A stretch of 64,000 nucleotides of DNA from Paulinella micropora (lineage: Eukaryota; Cercozoa; Imbricatea; Euglyphida): positions 1,084,018-1,148,017 of the forward strand of contig BJOX01000016.1 of NCBI GenBank assembly GCA_009731375.1, read 5' to 3'. The translations under genes were made by a program, and so were the position numbers. How positions within the stretch are numbered: position 1 is the stretch's first letter; every line of letters starts with the position of its first letter. The notes under the pieces were generated by a model, which did not search any database, was not told where the DNA came from, and saw nothing but the letters and a program-made list of their open reading frames with translations. Below, in pieces: positions 1 to 64,000 of the stretch.

Positions 1-159
1 GCCAGTTCTGATCTTGAGGGCATGTGTAGTGGCTCATTTGAAAGCTCTCATCAAGAGCTTTCTAGTGAGCCATAACACAGGTTGTAGATGCAAATATTGA
101 CTGAGATCAAAGCGCTTGAAGTCATGGTTCGTTGTACTTAAGAAATAGGAATTTCTCAG
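1..159 (+). mobile_element. Fold-back MITE-like element A, copy 1 (cut by window edge)
   Basis: Element A is about 215 bp and is almost entirely an imperfect palindrome. It starts TGAGAAGTTCC and ends GGAACTTCTCA, with the apex around GAAAGCTCTCATCAAGAGCTTTC. It has no coding capacity. This copy lacks its left third. Confidence 0.75.
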
Positions 160-183
160 AGTGGTGTAGAACACAAGATCAGC

Positions 184-237
184 CTAAGTCTTCATTAACG
201 AGCGTGACTTTCTCTTTCCTGAATCGCGAGGGTTAGG

Positions 238-295
<58 letters not shown>

Positions 296-366
296 TATCT
301 TTCCCCAATACACTCACAGTACGCCTGAGCATCGTTCCAGCTAGATAGATAGATAGATAGATAGAC

Positions 367-423
<57 letters not shown>

Positions 424-718
424 CCATTCTACAAGACCCTGACTTTCGGGTTCTGGGTGTGAAAGTGGCACCACAGGCCAGGGCTTTTCAGGAAGCAAAC
501 CCCAGAAAGTGGCGCCACAGGCCAGGCTTTTCAGGAAACAAACCTCAGAAAGTGGCCCCAGCAACCGGGAATTCTGGGTGGTGTAGAACGGACCTCAGGG
601 TTAATGTTAGAATTAATATCAAGGTAGAGAGAGAAAGACCATCCTAGGTCTTCGTTCACGAGGGTGACTTCCTCTTTCCAGTCTTCCGGACGACGTGTCA
701 AAATAGCCACCTGGTGGG

Positions 719-780
<62 letters not shown>

Positions 781-831
781 TCTTCCAAACGACGAGTCAC
801 AATGTCCAACCGGTGGATAGAAAGATAGAAC

Positions 832-894
<63 letters not shown>

Positions 895-939
895 GGATGG
901 ATAGATGGATGGATGGATGGAGGGATGGATGGATGGATG

Positions 940-1015
<76 letters not shown>

Positions 1016-1182
1016 TAAATAGATAGATAGAAACAGATAGATAGATACAGATAGATAGATACAGATAGATAGAAACAGATAGATAGAAACAGATAGATAG
1101 AAACAGATAGAGACAGATAGATAGAGACAGATAGATAGAGACAGATAGATAGAGACAGATAGATAGAGACAGATAGATAGAC

Positions 1183-1240
<58 letters not shown>

Positions 1241-1276
1241 GTAGATAGATAGAAAGAAAGAAAGATAGATAGATAT

Positions 1277-1329
<53 letters not shown>

Positions 1330-1335
1330 AAGATA

Positions 1336-1407
<72 letters not shown>

Positions 1408-1450
1408 TCTTCCGGATGACGTCTCATACTTTGCCTCACAGGCACGTACA

Positions 1451-1460
<10 letters not shown>
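184..1460 (-). repeat. GATA arrays with edge copies of opine dehydrogenase-like exon 710-640
   Basis: Copies of the exon start lie at about 820-778 and 1455-1405 (minus strand, ending CGTCRTYYGGAAGAC). A copy of the end (AAAGAGAAAGTCACGCTCGT...) lies at 235-184 but lacks a GT donor. The remainder is GATA repeat. Confidence 0.75.
424..591 (+). mobile_element. Fold-back element F, copy 1
   Basis: Palindromic unit with inverted ends TTCTACA.../...TGTAGAAC and internal GAAAGTGGC(A/G)CCACAGGCC, here partly duplicated. It lies in the intron downstream of opine dehydrogenase-like exon 710-640. Confidence 0.65.
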
Positions 1461-1512
<52 letters not shown>

Positions 1513-1539
1513 TATATAATATCTCTCTCTCTCTCTCTG

Positions 1540-1571
<32 letters not shown>

Positions 1572-1825
1572 CATACATATATATATATAACTTTCTCTCT
1601 CTCTATATATATATATCTATATATATATATATATATCTTTCTCTCTCTCTAGATATATACATATATATATAAATATATATATATATATATGTAATATCTC
1701 TCTCTCTCTATATATATATATATTTATATATATAATAGTATAAACCTTGCAATTAGCGCTGGCTATGAGGGGCGCTAGGCAGTGAGTGGAGTTGCCCCCC
1801 CCGACCAAAGTGACGAAGACCATGC
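640..1825 (-). CDS. Octopine/nopaline (opine) dehydrogenase-like NAD(P)-binding protein, N-terminal exons (partial)
   Basis: Two exons on the minus strand join in phase. Exon 1825-1746 follows an acceptor TAG, reads [20 protein letters not shown] and then ASANCK, and ends at AAG|GTTTAT. Exon 710-640 follows CCACCAG, reads [15 protein letters not shown] and then TLVNEDLG, and ends at GGATG|GTCTTT. Together they give the first beta-alpha-beta of a Rossmann fold with the GGGNxxH loop and a following LTRRPxxW strand, as in the octopine/nopaline dehydrogenase family, which reduces the imine formed between a keto acid and an amino acid. The family assignment rests on this short stretch. The ATG two bases inside the first exon may be the start, but the acceptor before it implies an upstream exon that I did not find. 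The remaining exons lie beyond the left edge. The glycine loop is encoded by a run of eight G, a slippage-prone site. Partial copies of both exons lie in the flanking introns. Confidence 0.62.
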
Positions 1826-1860
1826 CTATAATAAGTATAGATAGATAGATAGATAGATAG

Positions 1861-1923
1861 ACTAGGCAGTGAGTGGAGTTGCCCCCCCCGACCAAAGTGA
1901 CGAAGACCATGCCTATAATAAGT

Positions 1924-1972
<49 letters not shown>
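1861..1972 (-). repeat. Copy of the start of opine dehydrogenase-like exon 1825-1746
   Basis: 1913-1862 on the minus strand repeats the acceptor and the first 50 nt of the exon exactly, including the run of eight G, and then turns into TATC repeat. (CT)n/(TA)n fills 1456-1740 downstream. Confidence 0.8.
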
Positions 1973-1973
<1 letters not shown>

Positions 1974-2442
1974 GAAATATCGACTAATGTCAGAAAAAAG
2001 GAGCTTCTGATTTCGTCAACCAGGAAGTCTGTGGGTAAAGTATTAACCCGATGCCCAGCTAAGCCGTGATGTTTGCACGGAAGGGACTGATACAGGCAAT
2101 ACCAAAGCTCCCTAGTACCAGGCGGGGCCAGGGCTCGTTCCATAAAGCGCCCCTTGCAGAACGAGCTCCCACCTCCATTACAGAGGACCCAGTAAGCAGA
2201 TGGTGTTTCGAGACTGTTCGACAGTCTAATATAAACCGACAGAGCACTGTGGGTTTTATTCCGGACTCAACAAGCGAGAAAGGGCACCCTGAGGGAACAG
2301 GATTGTGCTTCCCGTCGCTATTTCGGCATGTGACTTATAGGCGTATGGCTAGGCACACATAAGGCACCCCACCACGGGCCCAGCACACCCACACCATCCC
2401 CTAATTCTCTGTCTGTCGACAGATGGCACCCATTTCAAAAAA
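1974..2442 (-). mobile_element. Interspersed element B, copy 1
   Basis: Unit of about 470-560 bp with ends GATATCGACTAATGTCAG and CCAAGCCCAAGGGAGGGTCA, a perfect-arm hairpin AGACTGT/ACAGTCT and a CTGTCGACAG palindrome. It encodes no recognisable protein and has no tRNA-like boxes. This copy stops at an N gap and lies upstream of the opine dehydrogenase-like exons, on the same strand. Confidence 0.75.
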
Positions 2443-2452
2443 NNNNNNNNNN

Positions 2453-4384
<1,932 letters not shown>

Positions 4385-4934
4385 AACAGACGGACCTGCA
4401 AACAAAAAAAAACCGAGGGAAGGGGGCAGCGCAATTATATTTCGCTTGCTGGGGCTGAACTGGATGCCTGCAAATACCGCTAAAGCCCGGTCAGAATAGC
4501 ATTTTTTGTTTTACAACCAAAGAAACCAACCTCGCGACCCATATAGGCTAAATAACACCAAGAGTTTAACGAATAATGAATTGTTCCACCAAGGATATCT
4601 CTCTTATAGTTTTTATTTTCATTTTAGAATGATTTTCATTGCATGTTCTGCACACTTAAACGTCGAGCGATTATAGAATCCAGCAGGAAATGCAAACGGG
4701 GCACAGAAAGCTGTCGATTCCACACAAGGTCGTGATATTTATGTCAGACATACTCGGATATCGTCTGAAACTCAATAGTTTTAGTTTTTGTTTGACAATT
4801 TGAGGAAACCTTGTTGTTTCTCCTGCTTTTCAAGTTTACACTCATCCTTCACATGTGATTCTGAATCAAAGCACCTTCCGGTTTACATCTAATTTTGGCG
4901 ACTTTATATACTGACCAAACGCCATTTTATATTA

Positions 4935-5022
<88 letters not shown>
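4385..5022. other. Unique AT-rich stretch plus ATT microsatellite
   Basis: 4385-4930 is ordinary non-repetitive sequence. On the minus strand it holds a short pyrimidine tract ending in TTTGCAG|GTCCG (about 4390-4410), which could serve as an acceptor or a donor for the opine dehydrogenase-like gene, but no conserved peptide is visible. 4933-5022 is (ATT)n. Confidence 0.5.
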
Positions 5023-5023
<1 letters not shown>

Positions 5024-5434
5024 TCAGCCCAATGGCCTCAAGGCGTTAAACTGTGACGCCAACTCATAACCCTTTGGTGGTAGATGCTGGGGAGGAGGGT
5101 CATTGCGCGCGTAAAAGATCTTAAACTCCGCATATGCTGGTTGATAGCCCAGGACCCAGCAGACACCAGATTGTTATGGGTGGGGTTTCGAGGCAGCTCT
5201 AGCAACCGCGCTTGGTGCATGCACTTGCACATTCGGTGACGTCTTGCAAGAGGTTGCTGGGACTGCGGAATAACCTCGGCTTAGTGCAGTCTTGCCCTCA
5301 GGAGCTCCATCGGTGGCCCCGATCATCAGGCGAGAGACTGACACGGGGGGGTGGAGGACCTCGAATAAGGGTATTGGAGGCTTATGTCCGTTGAGGATAT
5401 GCCATTAGCTGCATCAGTACGCCTCAGATATAGT
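5023..5434 (+). mobile_element. Interspersed element D, copy 1, between ATT tracts
   Basis: A roughly 410 bp GC-rich unit beginning TTCAGCCCAATGGCCTCAAG. It is repeated in inverted orientation at 18110-18368 and flanked on both sides by (ATT)n, like the SINE. No coding potential is recognised. The shared ATT context suggests mobilisation by the same LINE machinery. Confidence 0.6.
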
Positions 5435-6627
5435 ATTATTATTATTATTATTATTATTACAGTAAGCAAGGGTTAACGAGAAAGAGGCGAAAACAATAAA
5501 GAAGAGCTTAATTCAAATGAATTCTGGTTCCAAGGAACGACAGTACAAGCTCACAAGGAAATCTGGAACTAAGGTTCGACAGAAAGCTCCTGGAAAAAGT
5601 AAAATGGACGAGAAAAGAAAGAGAAAAAAAGATAGAAAGAAAGAAAGGGACAAAGAGAAAAAGGAAAAACAAGGAAAAGAATAGAGAACGAAAGAAAAAC
5701 TACAAAGAATGATAAAAAACAAAACACGAAATGGAACAGAAACAAAAAACAAAAGAAACAAAAAACAAACGAAACAAAAGAAACAAAAACAATACAAAAA
5801 GACAACAACAGAGGCAGCGACAAACACCAAAAGCAAACACAAGCAAACAAACACAAGGCCAGACAGGGGCAAGGGAGACGATACTGAACTAGAACAAGAG
5901 CAGAAAGCGCCGGCAGAGGTCAGACTAACCATGGCGCAAGTGAGATCAATTGACAGTCAGTGAGACAGCCCTCAAGGAAACTGCAGCACCTAACGCAATT
6001 CACTCGCACCCAGGGGCCATCGTAGCCAGGAGAAGTGTGCAGAGCGTAGTAAGGCTCGACGTGGCGAATGCTCGCGACGCGATTATTCCGAGTGCTGCAA
6101 TATCCATAAGGACCAGCCCAAGCCTGGCAACCTCATAGACATGCAGCCAAGCTAACCACTCCGCACCCCACCCCCTCATACCAGAAGAAACTCCACAAGC
6201 CACATCCATAAACATAAAGCTATACCGCACATGAACATGACCAAAACTAACAAGCAGCAGCGTGTAAGAAAAACGAAAAAGATAAAAGAAAGCAAAAGGG
6301 GAAAAAAAGAGAAAAAGAGGGAGAGCCTTGCATACGGTAAAAGAGAGAGAGAGAGTGAGAGAGACAGAGAGAGAGAGAGAGAGAGAAGAAGAAGAATAAA
6401 AAGAGATAGAAAGGATAAGAAAGAGTCGAACTTCCTCGTCATTTCACTTCAAGATCTCTAGATCGGCGAACAGTGTGGGACTCGAGTTAAGACCGCAAAA
6501 GTACCCCCTACCCACTAAACAAAAAAGGGCCCTGTAAAAACTCGCGGAAGGAGAAAAATAGGCCCCCCCCCCAAAATGCAGTTAAGCACGAACGCCTGAG
6601 GGGGCTAAACGATATGCCCAAGAAAGA

Positions 6628-6720
<93 letters not shown>

Positions 6721-6722
6721 AA

Positions 6723-6754
<32 letters not shown>

Positions 6755-6829
6755 AAGAGAGGGATAGAGAGGAGAGAAAGAAAATGAAAACGAAGGAAAA
6801 AGGCGGTCCGGAACATCAAGAGCTGAAGG
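5435..6829. other. A-rich, GA-rich region without a recognisable gene
   Basis: 5436-5460 is (ATT)n. 5500-5850 is an A-rich, AAAC/GAAA-biased tract. 6000-6240 is non-repetitive with open frames on both strands but no recognised domain; it may be the 3' continuation of the decayed retrotransposon at 6830-7770. 6340-6400 and 6630-6780 are GA microsatellites. Confidence 0.6.
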
Positions 6830-7770
6830 AGTCAAAGGCGACTGCGATGAGGGAGAATAAAGGGAACAGCAGGAGCAGATGCGTGTCTCTGTAAATGAGG
6901 TCTCAAGTACGAGTGCTTGTCAACTCTGGGGCGAAGGCGTTTGTGAAGGCGGGGCAGTCCTAAGCAAAGGAGCAGGAAGAAGAGCACGAGAACGATCAAG
7001 CATAGTGCGCCAATTGAGGGAATTAAACCTAGCAAGCTCAAACAGAATAATACATTTGATACGCCTCCCGTACGAGCCTGGGAAGTAAATAGAAGGAAGG
7101 AAATGAGTGGCAGCAGAGTCAAGGTATTTGATAAAATCAGAAAAACTAGAGAGAGCGAAAGGGATAAAAGTGGTGCCATTAGCTCGTCCTCTGGGGCCAT
7201 GCTTCGCAGTCTGATATCTCTCTCTACCACTCACAGCATAAAGAGGATCAACCAGCGACCTGCCAACATAAGAACGTTTCAAGGGGGGGGGGGTTGACAA
7301 GAGAGACGTCGGTATCAACCTGATGCACATCGACATCAAGACTTAAGGAAGGATATATAACAAGATCAATACGCCGGTTTTCATGTTCATAGAGACGCGG
7401 CTCACGAATAGCATAAACCAAGGGAAAGCTTAGTATCATGAAAGATGGCATTCACAGCAGAATCATGTTTTAGCGTATCAGCAACACCATGCAAGAGCTT
7501 ACAGCCTAAGTCAGCATGCACCTCAAGATCAGAGGGGAACTGAAACATTCTACCACACTTACAACACTGCATAAGCCTGAAGCAGAGAGAGGGATGGCGA
7601 AGAGGAGACATGTCAGATAAGGAGGGAAAGAAAGAGAGAGACAAGGAGAGAAGATTAGAACCTGCAGATTGAAAAGAGAAAATAAGAGAGAGCGACGAAG
7701 AGGGGACAGGTGAGACAACATGAGGGGGAGCCGAACTAACAGAGAGATGAAATGACTCACTAGGGCATTT
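6830..7770 (-). pseudogene. Decayed C-terminal part of a second retrotransposon polyprotein
   Basis: Three overlapping minus-strand frames carry one protein broken by frameshifts. In order they contain a Cys2-His-type zinc finger (CCKCGRMFQFPSDLEVHADL, about 7570-7500), a charged segment with HENRRIDLVIY...LDVDVHQVDTDVSLVNP (about 7390-7300), and SGRERYQTAKHGPRGRANGT...FIPFALSSFSDFIKYL (about 7220-7110). A finger followed by R(I/P)D...DVxV and a GxxFxPFALxxF block is the usual layout downstream of reverse transcriptase in many LINEs, sometimes with a restriction-like endonuclease. The assignment is by layout, not by a search. A break lies at a run of ten G at 7284-7293. The reverse transcriptase itself is absent, so this is a 5'-truncated copy. 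Confidence 0.5.
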
Positions 7771-7860
7771 GCTGTGATGTTTTTTTTGTTTTGTTTTTTT
7801 ATTATTATTATTATTATTTTTAAAGGCGCGTCTAGTAGGATTCAAGATATTCAAGAACAC

Positions 7861-8471
7861 ACTGCATGTCTCTGTATGGCATACGTATAAACATGTACAC
7901 GTGCATGTACGTTTGCATTCATGTTTGCATGCATGGTTTGCATGGCATGCATATATGGTTGTATGTCTGTATTTTAATGCGGTGTTATGTAGTGTATGTA
8001 TGTATTATTTTATGTATATTTATCTATTCATGGCTTTGCATGTCCATATGTATGTAATGTAAGGTACGTAGGTAAGGTAAGCTAAGAAAATGCAATGTTA
8101 TGTTATGTTATGTTATGTTATGCTATGCTATCTTATGTTATGTTATGTTATGTTATGTTATGTCATGTTATGTTATGCTATGTTATGCTATGTTATGTTA
8201 TGTAATGTAATGTTATGTTATGTTATGTTATGTTATGTTATGTTGTGTTATGTCATGTTTTGGATTATTGTGTTGTGTATGTATACATGCATGCATGCAT
8301 GTGTGCGTATGTAGTAGGTTCAGTGGCATCGCTGACACACACAGCTGCTGTGCGTGCTGTGCTGGCTTGTTGAGCTTTTCTCTCCAACCGTAACGGTGGG
8401 TTGTTTTTCCCGTGAAGCTGTGACAAGCGTAACGGTGGCTTTGCCGTGACGTAGCTGTGAGCATTGCGTGC
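7861..8471 (+). other. Upstream region of the GST-like gene
   Basis: It contains an ATG/TGC-rich stretch, then about 170 bp of a TTATG pentanucleotide array (8095-8260), then about 200 bp of unique sequence before the proposed start codon at 8472. No TATA box or other core promoter element stands out. Confidence 0.4.
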
Positions 8472-41205
<32,734 letters not shown>

Positions 41206-43870
41206 GCGTCGTACTGATTGCAAGAACACTTGTGTTGGCGAGTCTACCACATTGCTAACCCGTACGACGGATGAATTTCGATGGATGAGACGTTGCGACG
41301 TGAACTAGCGCCTAAGAGTTACTAGACTCGCCTTGGTGGCAGCGTAGGCTTCCATTAGTTCATCTCAGTACCTATAGCAATCATTTGCCCGATCACAGCG
41401 GAAGAATAATCCACTATTCGCTCTCAAAGACTTGCGCTGGAACAGCAATTTATCTCTCTCTTACTCCCCCGTATGAACGTGCGACGGCGAGCATATCCCA
41501 GAATGCTGCACTTTCCATCTTGCCGAACCACTGCCCCCTCCCTGATGTGCGTACACGCGCGAAGCAGATCATGTGCCACTGCTGTGAACCCAGATGCGGT
41601 CACCCGATCTCATTTCGTGGCTCCGAACTACTCACCATTATCGATATGGTAACTCTATCACTTTATGAATTTCGCATTCCGCCCCTTCATCAGTCTATGC
41701 CAAACTTTCTCAACTACTTGATGATTCTGCCTATCGCGAACTCATTATAATTCATAACTACAGTCTAGACGACTGGGACCAACTACGACGCCTATACTAC
41801 AGTTCGAAAATATATGAATTCGAACATTCCCATATACGAAATACACCGTACGTCCGCATGAAGTTCTCAGCCGCCCGATCTCTACTACGAAGACAATTTG
41901 ATACCTTCCTGATCTGAGCTGATAACATCGCGTCCTATCTCGACCATACTATACACATAGAAGATTACCAACTAACCACATTATTGTGCCACCCAAATGC
42001 GATCCGCGACAGGATCTCAAGCAGTCAACGTTTGGTCCCAAGTTAAGAGCATGCACACTGGACGTACTAAATGATGTGTTATGTGTGTTCTACGCTTAAA
42101 TCTTCAACGCTATCACCAGATCTTACGAAGATCAACCTATACTATCTCGCTCTGCGTCGGTGCTGGCATTGCTCGTTCGTTTGCCCGCACGCTTCCAACT
42201 ATTCTGCTCTGCATCTACAAACCATATCATGCTGTCAAGAAGCACCTAGTGCTTATCATTAAGGTCGCTCACCGGAAACATCCAATTGTAGCGAGTATCC
42301 TTCTCAAGCATGTGACACATATTTTCAAAGTTCGTGTTCTCTACGAAGAGACAGAGTTCGCCGACATGCACATGCCAGCAGTTGCAACATCTAGTAGCTG
42401 CCACTAATTTCTTAATAGAATGTCTGACATGACATATCTCCCAGGCGTAATTGGGCAACTAAGCAGTGCTTGGTCACCAACGTTTACGAAGGCGAGCATC
42501 GAGATCATCGCATATAAAGCTATTCTCAGCTACTTGAAGTCCGATCCCATGAGTACACACTGGTCGCGCGATCGCATCATTTTTCGCCTCAACTGCGCAT
42601 CACGAGATCGACTACCTCATCCAATCTATTGGTGGCGCAATTACCAGGTGTCAAAATCATGATGAAGCTACCGTTGGTTTTCCGTTTTCCCTTGGCCCCA
42701 GGATACGATTCCTGGGGCACCTCAATTTAGCCACTCAACCGGAGGCTACAACTACGGAATTGCTACGTTGGAATGCGATGGGACTCTCTACGGCCGAATT
42801 TGGCGATGCTTTCCTGGGACTTTTTATCACCTTTCTCTTGTTTGGTTAGTTAGGTTTTCTTCGTTACTCTTTCCTCTCTCTTTTTTCTCTTTCTTTAATT
42901 TGTAACCATATAATCTTTACCATAGTTATTATTTTTATTTTTTATTAGGATTTTCCTATTCCCTTACATATTTTAGTATTATTATCTATCGCTTATATTT
43001 TACTCCATATATATTTTTATTATACTTTTCAATTTCTCTCTCATCATATTACTCGCCATCCATATCTTTCGTTTAAGTTCATCTTTTCAAGTTTTATATT
43101 TATTCTATTCAAGTTCTTTCCAACTTATTTTTCCTTTTGTCACGCATTTCCCGGATTTTTCGTCAACAAATCGTTACTATAGCGGACCGGCCGGGCCGAG
43201 CTAATACTATGTGAAAAATATTGACTGATGACATACGATTGCCATTTCTAGTAAAGTGGAATACTATTGAAACCGCTTCTTGGAAGCGAGCACAGCAATC
43301 ATCATAAAAGGCATACGATTGTCTTTGCGCAAGAAAGGGAGCGAGGATCGAACGATCGGTCCTTTGATCTTTCATATTTTCTATTAAGCAGTTGTTTGGT
43401 TATTAAAGTAAATTGTGACTCAGCTGAGGGCAGTCGGTGGCAAAAGTCTTTATCTGCTTACGAATAGTTATTAAAAAACATCTCCCCCCCCCTCTGCCAT
43501 AGCATGTAGAAAAAGACAGTGCACATTTATTGCAAACGACACGGAAGTGGCCCTCAAAAATAGCTAAATATTGGTGTCGGCTTTCTCGGTTGATATTAAT
43601 AAACGTATGCTGCAATAATTATGAAGGCACCGTTTGAAAGAGTGAAGGGGTAAGAAGAACTGGGCAGGACTGCGAAGAAGGAACGAACTTGAAGTGAGGA
43701 ATGGAGCGGACAAGAAGTCATAGCAATTCTCACCAAGGCAAACGATTGTCTTCTAGCAAGAAAGGGACCAAGGGTCGAACGATCGGTCCTTTGAGGGAGC
43801 AAGGGTCGAACGATCGGTCCTTTGATCTTCCACGTTTTCTGATTAAGCATTTAGTTGTTAAATAAAAAAA
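41206..43870. other. Intergenic region with a decayed coding-like segment
   Basis: 41260-42850 is non-repetitive and has long, stop-interrupted open frames on both strands (plus: YSLDDWDQLRRLYYSSKIYE near 41765; minus: a Cys-rich GCNCWHVHVG-type stretch near 42390), but I recognise no family. It looks like an old transposon or pseudogene. 43300-43410 and 43735-43860 are direct repeats containing CGAACGATCGGTCCTTTGA; the second is internally duplicated. Confidence 0.4.
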
Positions 43871-44113
43871 AAAGTACAATACTGTAGTGGACACCGTCAC
43901 TTTTGCAACGCCGTGACATTGAAATGACAGAGATATTAATATCCACAGTGGCAGTTGAACTCATCTTTTTTAATCGACACAAACACGCTAACTGAGCACA
44001 TCATGGACATGCCTCTTGATACGTGTTTCAAAGATGGATGGTTTTCTAATCTTGGTAGCTTTTTGCTTGACAACTAACGATGAGACGATGAGCTCAAAAT
44101 TGCATTATGATTA

Positions 44114-44165
<52 letters not shown>

Positions 44166-44396
44166 GGACACCGTGATAGCCCAGTGGTCAAGTTCTACCA
44201 TGTGGGCCCTGTCGCCAGTTCGATTCCCGTCGGTGCCACCAGTATTTTCATTGAACATACCGGTCCGTCCGGAAGTGTTGGAACTGCCCGTGCGGGAATG
44301 TCATTAGAGCCTATCGTCAATTCTTCGTACTCCCCTTACGGGTGAGACGATGGAGGCGCATGTGCAGATTTGCATCAGCCATTGACAGAGAAGCAC
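44166..44396 (+). mobile_element. tRNA-derived SINE, copy 6
   Basis: Copy in the intergenic space downstream of the hydrolase stop codon. It has only one CAGTATTTTCATTGAACATA motif, so it is about 35 bp shorter than the other complete copies. Confidence 0.85.
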
Positions 44397-44465
<69 letters not shown>

Positions 44466-44540
44466 CATCATCATTCTGCCTCTCAAAAAACCTCAGTAAC
44501 ACGCAGCTCTCTTTAACTACTGTGAACTCAGCATTAAGCA

Positions 44541-44684
44541 ATAGTATATCATGCGGCTAGCAACGAATTTGACGTGTTTTGCGGCGAGCCGGCCGACAAT
44601 CCCGCAAAACACGTCAAATTTGGCGCGTCACATATGTACTTTTATCGGTAACCTGACCACATGTTATGGAGGTGACCGATAAAA
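44541..44684 (+). mobile_element. Fold-back element E, copy 2
   Basis: Lies 15 bp beyond the stop codon of the hydrolase gene, so it probably forms part of that transcript's 3' UTR, where its two strong hairpins could influence 3' end formation. Confidence 0.75.
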
Positions 44685-44699
44685 GAATGCGCTTGGATC

Positions 44700-63804
<19,105 letters not shown>

Positions 63805-63913
63805 CTATATATGTATATATATATATAATATATATATATATACATATATGTATATATATATATAATATATATATACATGGATGTCCACATACCGCATCGC
63901 CGACACCAAAACC

Positions 63914-64000
<87 letters not shown>

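Overview
This is a eukaryotic nuclear window, very gene-poor and extraordinarily rich in microsatellites. Almost every long open frame in it is translated microsatellite. Hidden in the repeats are the exons of three ordinary enzyme genes, cut into very small exons (32-151 nt) by GT-AG introns. They can be recognised because consecutive exons join in compatible phase into conserved protein families. The organism is not identified by the sequence. A hydrophobic signal-peptide-like segment followed by a long transit-peptide-like leader on the middle gene suggests an alga or protist with a complex (secondary) plastid, for example a chromerid; that is inference only.

Layout. (1) Positions 1-1825, minus strand: the N-terminal part of an opine (octopine/nopaline) dehydrogenase-like gene, running off the left edge. 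(2) Positions 1974-8470: an interspersed element, GATA and GA arrays, a long N gap, a second interspersed element and the rotted 3' part of a retrotransposon. (3) Positions 8472-41205, plus strand: a 16-exon glutathione S-transferase-like gene (366 codons including stop). Its intron 7 contains a non-LTR retrotransposon on the minus strand (about 18650-23640), next to a (CCT)n tract of more than 1 kb. (4) Positions 41206-44699: the space between two convergent genes, with a decayed coding-like segment and a SINE. (5) Positions 44700-63804, minus strand: ten exons of a dienelactone hydrolase-family gene, complete at the C-terminus, with the N-terminus beyond the right edge.

The most unusual feature is shared by all three genes. 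Many exons are accompanied, inside the neighbouring introns, by several partial copies of the exon edge, here called exon echoes. Upstream introns carry repeated copies of [microsatellite + 3' splice site + first 20-50 nt of the exon]. Downstream introns carry repeated copies of [last 15-50 nt of the exon + 5' splice site + microsatellite]. Up to about 22 copies accompany one exon. The coding strand of these introns is pyrimidine-rich (TATC, CTT, CT) in all three genes, whichever way the gene points.

Mobile elements: one APE-type LINE, six copies of a tRNA-derived SINE whose 3' end resembles the 3' end of that LINE, several families of fold-back (palindromic) MITE-like elements, and a roughly 0.5 kb element present seven times and always in the orientation of its host gene. 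Assembly gaps (N runs) are at 2443-2452, 3300-3941, 13124-13133, 14127-14136, 17470-17479, 17799-18109, 18813-19514, 28689-28698, 32480-32578, 40578-40587, 48286-48295, 49017-49026, 52354-52523 and 55769-55778.
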